Origin: Planctomycetaceae bacterium | Lineage (GTDB): Bacteria > Planctomycetota > Planctomycetia > Pirellulales > PALSA-1355 | DNA: 7,488 bases | Assembly: GCA_005773095.1 (NCBI GenBank) | Contig: SXHT01000122.1 | Span: 1-7,488, forward strand | Reading direction: 5' to 3' | Shown here: positions 5,902-7,488 of the stretch, piece by piece | Layout: every line of letters begins with the position of its first letter | Position numbering within the stretch: the first letter of the stretch is position 1 | Notes under the pieces: generated by a model | The model's input: the letters and a program-made list of their open reading frames with translations, nothing else | What the model was told of the DNA's origin: nothing | The model's database searches: none | Position numbers and translations under genes: made by a program

Positions 5902-7488
5902 CTTTGGCTTCGGGGATAGCAGTGATACCATCCACACCGTCAAAAAGCCGAGCGGGATCGTCACGATGCCAGGCTGGCTGAACGGCACCATCGCATCGGC
6001 CGCGGGCAGCTTGTAGACATCGGTGTACGTATCTCCGCTGAGCAGAATCCATGCCAGCGATGCGACCATGCCGACAAGAATGCCTGCGGCGATTCCTTGC
6101 TTCGTGGTCCCTTTCCAGAACAACAGCATCACCAGCGACGGCAAGTTGGCGCTGGCGGCGACGCTGAACGCCCAGCCGACCAGGAAGCTGACGTTCATTT
6201 TTTCGAACAGTATGCCCAGCACGATCGCAATCACGCCGACTAACATGGCCGTGACTCGACCCACGCGCACCTTTTGATGATCGCTAAGCTGAAACCGGCC
6301 CGCGCTCACCATCAGGTCGTGAACCACGGCGCCGCTGGCCGCCACGATCAGCCCGCTGACCGTTCCCAGAACGGTCGTGAACGCGATCGCCGAAATCACG
6401 GCGAAAATCAGCTCGTTAAAACTGCGAGCCAATAGCGGGGCGGACATATTGCTATTGGTAACGTCGAGCGAGCCTGAGACCATGGCTCCCAACCCCAGAT
6501 AAAACGTGAGCACGTAAAAGAAGCCGATGCTGGCGATGCCCACCACTGTGCTCTTGCGCGCCGCCGCCTGGTCCTTCACCGTGTAGTAGCGAATCAAAAT
6601 ATGCGGCAGCGATGCCGTGCCGCCAAACAGGGCCAACATCAGCGACAAGAAATTCAGCTTCGCCAGCCAGTCATCGCCACGCAGCCCTTTGAACGTCGGG
6701 CTTCCGCCGGGCTGCAACAACGTGCTGCCTGCCGTCGGCTGCGGGTAATAGATGGTCGTCTTTCCGCCGTCGGAGTCGCTGATCTGCTCATGGTTCCAGA
6801 CCACAATTTCGCTGGCTTCGAACATGCTGAAGAAACTCAGCGGATTGAGCGGGCCCGTGGAACTTCGTCCGTCGGGTAAGCTCGCCAGATGGCCGACCGG
6901 ATGCAGATAAAACTCGACGGGCTTGTCCCCTTTGGGCAGCCCGTTGACGAACGTCTGGCCCTTCGACGTGACCGCGACCGTTTGCGTCTCCCAGTAGCGA
7001 ACGCGGCCGAACTGCACCGGGACTTGCCGCCAGATCGTGATCATCCCGGTTTGCGGATCGCTCAGCCGCAGATACGGCTTGTCTTTCCAGGGGCCCTCCG
7101 CCGGCAGCAGGTTGGCAGTGGCCATGCCAAGTTCCATCGCGGTCGGCTTCAGGCCGGCAGCAAACTCGGCTGAAACGCGCGGCGGCCGAAACGATTCGCT
7201 ATCGGGTCGCGTGGTCAGGCCTCGATTAAGAATCATCACCGTCAGCACGGCGGTAAACACCACCAGCAGCGAACCTTTGAGAAACTGGACATAGGTGGTC
7301 GATACCATTCCCGCCGTGACCACAATCAACACCACGACCGCGCCGACGATCAGCACGCCCTGCCAATGATCGAAGCCCAGCAGCGGCTTGATCAGCGCTC
7401 CGGCGCCGACCATCTGCGGAATCAAATAAAACACGCTCACCGCCAGCGTGCTGATGCCGGCCGAAAGCGTAATGGCCCGCGATTGAAA
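5890..7488 (-). CDS. ActP-like sodium/solute symporter (SSS family), N-terminus cut off
   Basis: The frame is open to the window edge and shows 532 residues; the first part of the gene lies beyond 7488. The GTG at 7438-7440 is an internal valine codon, since the reading frame continues upstream with typical family sequence. FYLIPQMVGAG (visible residues 20-30) and GGTASLPHILIRYYTV (289-304) match conserved parts of the acetate permease ActP branch of the SSS family. Members are inner-membrane carriers that couple uptake of monocarboxylates such as acetate to sodium. About ten hydrophobic segments are visible: near 8-33, 45-62, 67-88, 279-296, 313-338, 359-391, 411-428, 433-458, 464-484 and 506-524. 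The missing end should hold roughly three more. Between the third and fourth there is a soluble stretch of about 190 residues, far longer than in E. coli ActP. The substrate cannot be set. The C-terminus is short and charged (KPKDEA). Confidence 0.9.
   Translation of the reverse strand, partial: FQSRAITLSAGISTLAVSVFYLIPQMVGAGALIKPLLGFDHWQGVLIVGAVVVLIVVTAGMVSTTYVQFLKGSLLVVFTAVLTVMILNRGLTTRPDSESFRPPRVSAEFAAGLKPTAMELGMATANLLPAEGPWKDKPYLRLSDPQTGMITIWRQVPVQFGRVRYWETQTVAVTSKGQTFVNGLPKGDKPVEFYLHPVGHLASLPDGRSSTGPLNPLSFFSMFEASEIVVWNHEQISDSDGGKTTIYYPQPTAGSTLLQPGGSPTFKGLRGDDWLAKLNFLSLMLALFGGTASLPHILIRYYTVKDQAAARKSTVVGIASIGFFYVLTFYLGLGAMVSGSLDVTNSNMSAPLLARSFNELIFAVISAIAFTTVLGTVSGLIVAASGAVVHDLMVSAGRFQLSDHQKVRVGRVTAMLVGVIAIVLGILFEKMNVSFLVGWAFSVAASANLPSLVMLLFWKGTTKQGIAAGILVGMVASLAWILLSGDTYTDVYKLPAADAMVPFSQPGIVTIPLGFLTVWMVSLLSPKPKDEA

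Noticed and set aside
7438..7440. GTG as start of the symporter
   Set aside because: The frame continues to the window edge with SSS-family sequence (SRAITLSAGISTLA), so the codon is internal.
1..7488. CRISPR array, insertion sequence, prophage or defence system
   Set aside because: No regularly spaced direct repeats, transposase, integrase, nuclease or toxin-antitoxin pair could be read on either strand.

Overview
The window looks like an ordinary chromosomal segment of a GC-rich, diderm-type bacterium. The best guess is Planctomycetota, perhaps a Pirellulales-like lineage. This rests on three things: a lipoprotein metallopeptidase of the DUF1570/peptidase-MA type, a Gfo/Idh/MocA oxidoreductase with the typical planctomycete-style core, and an intergenic repeat built on a CCGAA theme that resembles dispersed repeats I associate with planctomycete genomes. 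The assignment is inference from gene content only; there is no rRNA or other phylogenetic marker beyond ispG.

Layout: two convergent gene blocks meet near 3600-3820. The plus-strand block (1-3598) starts with the last 58 codons of a CPBP-family intramembrane protease. It continues with a Gfo/Idh/MocA oxidoreductase, an LpxL/HtrB-type lipid acyltransferase, a small stand-alone Rieske [2Fe-2S] protein and a double-domain GNAT acetyltransferase. Spacing is tight (16, 51, 37 and 7 bp), so most of it could be co-transcribed. A possible extra promoter lies just before the acyltransferase. The minus-strand block (7488 down to 3820) starts with an ActP-like sodium/solute symporter cut by the window edge. 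It continues with ispG (methylerythritol phosphate isoprenoid pathway) and a lipoprotein zinc metallopeptidase close behind ispG. A perfect 8-bp stem-loop overlaps the symporter stop codon.

The genes do not form an obvious single pathway. There is a loose envelope theme: membrane protease, lipid acyltransferase, lipoprotein peptidase, membrane transporter and isoprenoid precursor synthesis. No tRNA, rRNA, CRISPR array, insertion sequence, phage gene or defence system was found. The points most worth a second look are the large soluble insertion in the symporter, the first GNAT domain that seems to have lost its acetyl-CoA loop, the CCGAA inverted repeat between the convergent blocks, and the start/stop overlaps between the protease and the oxidoreductase.
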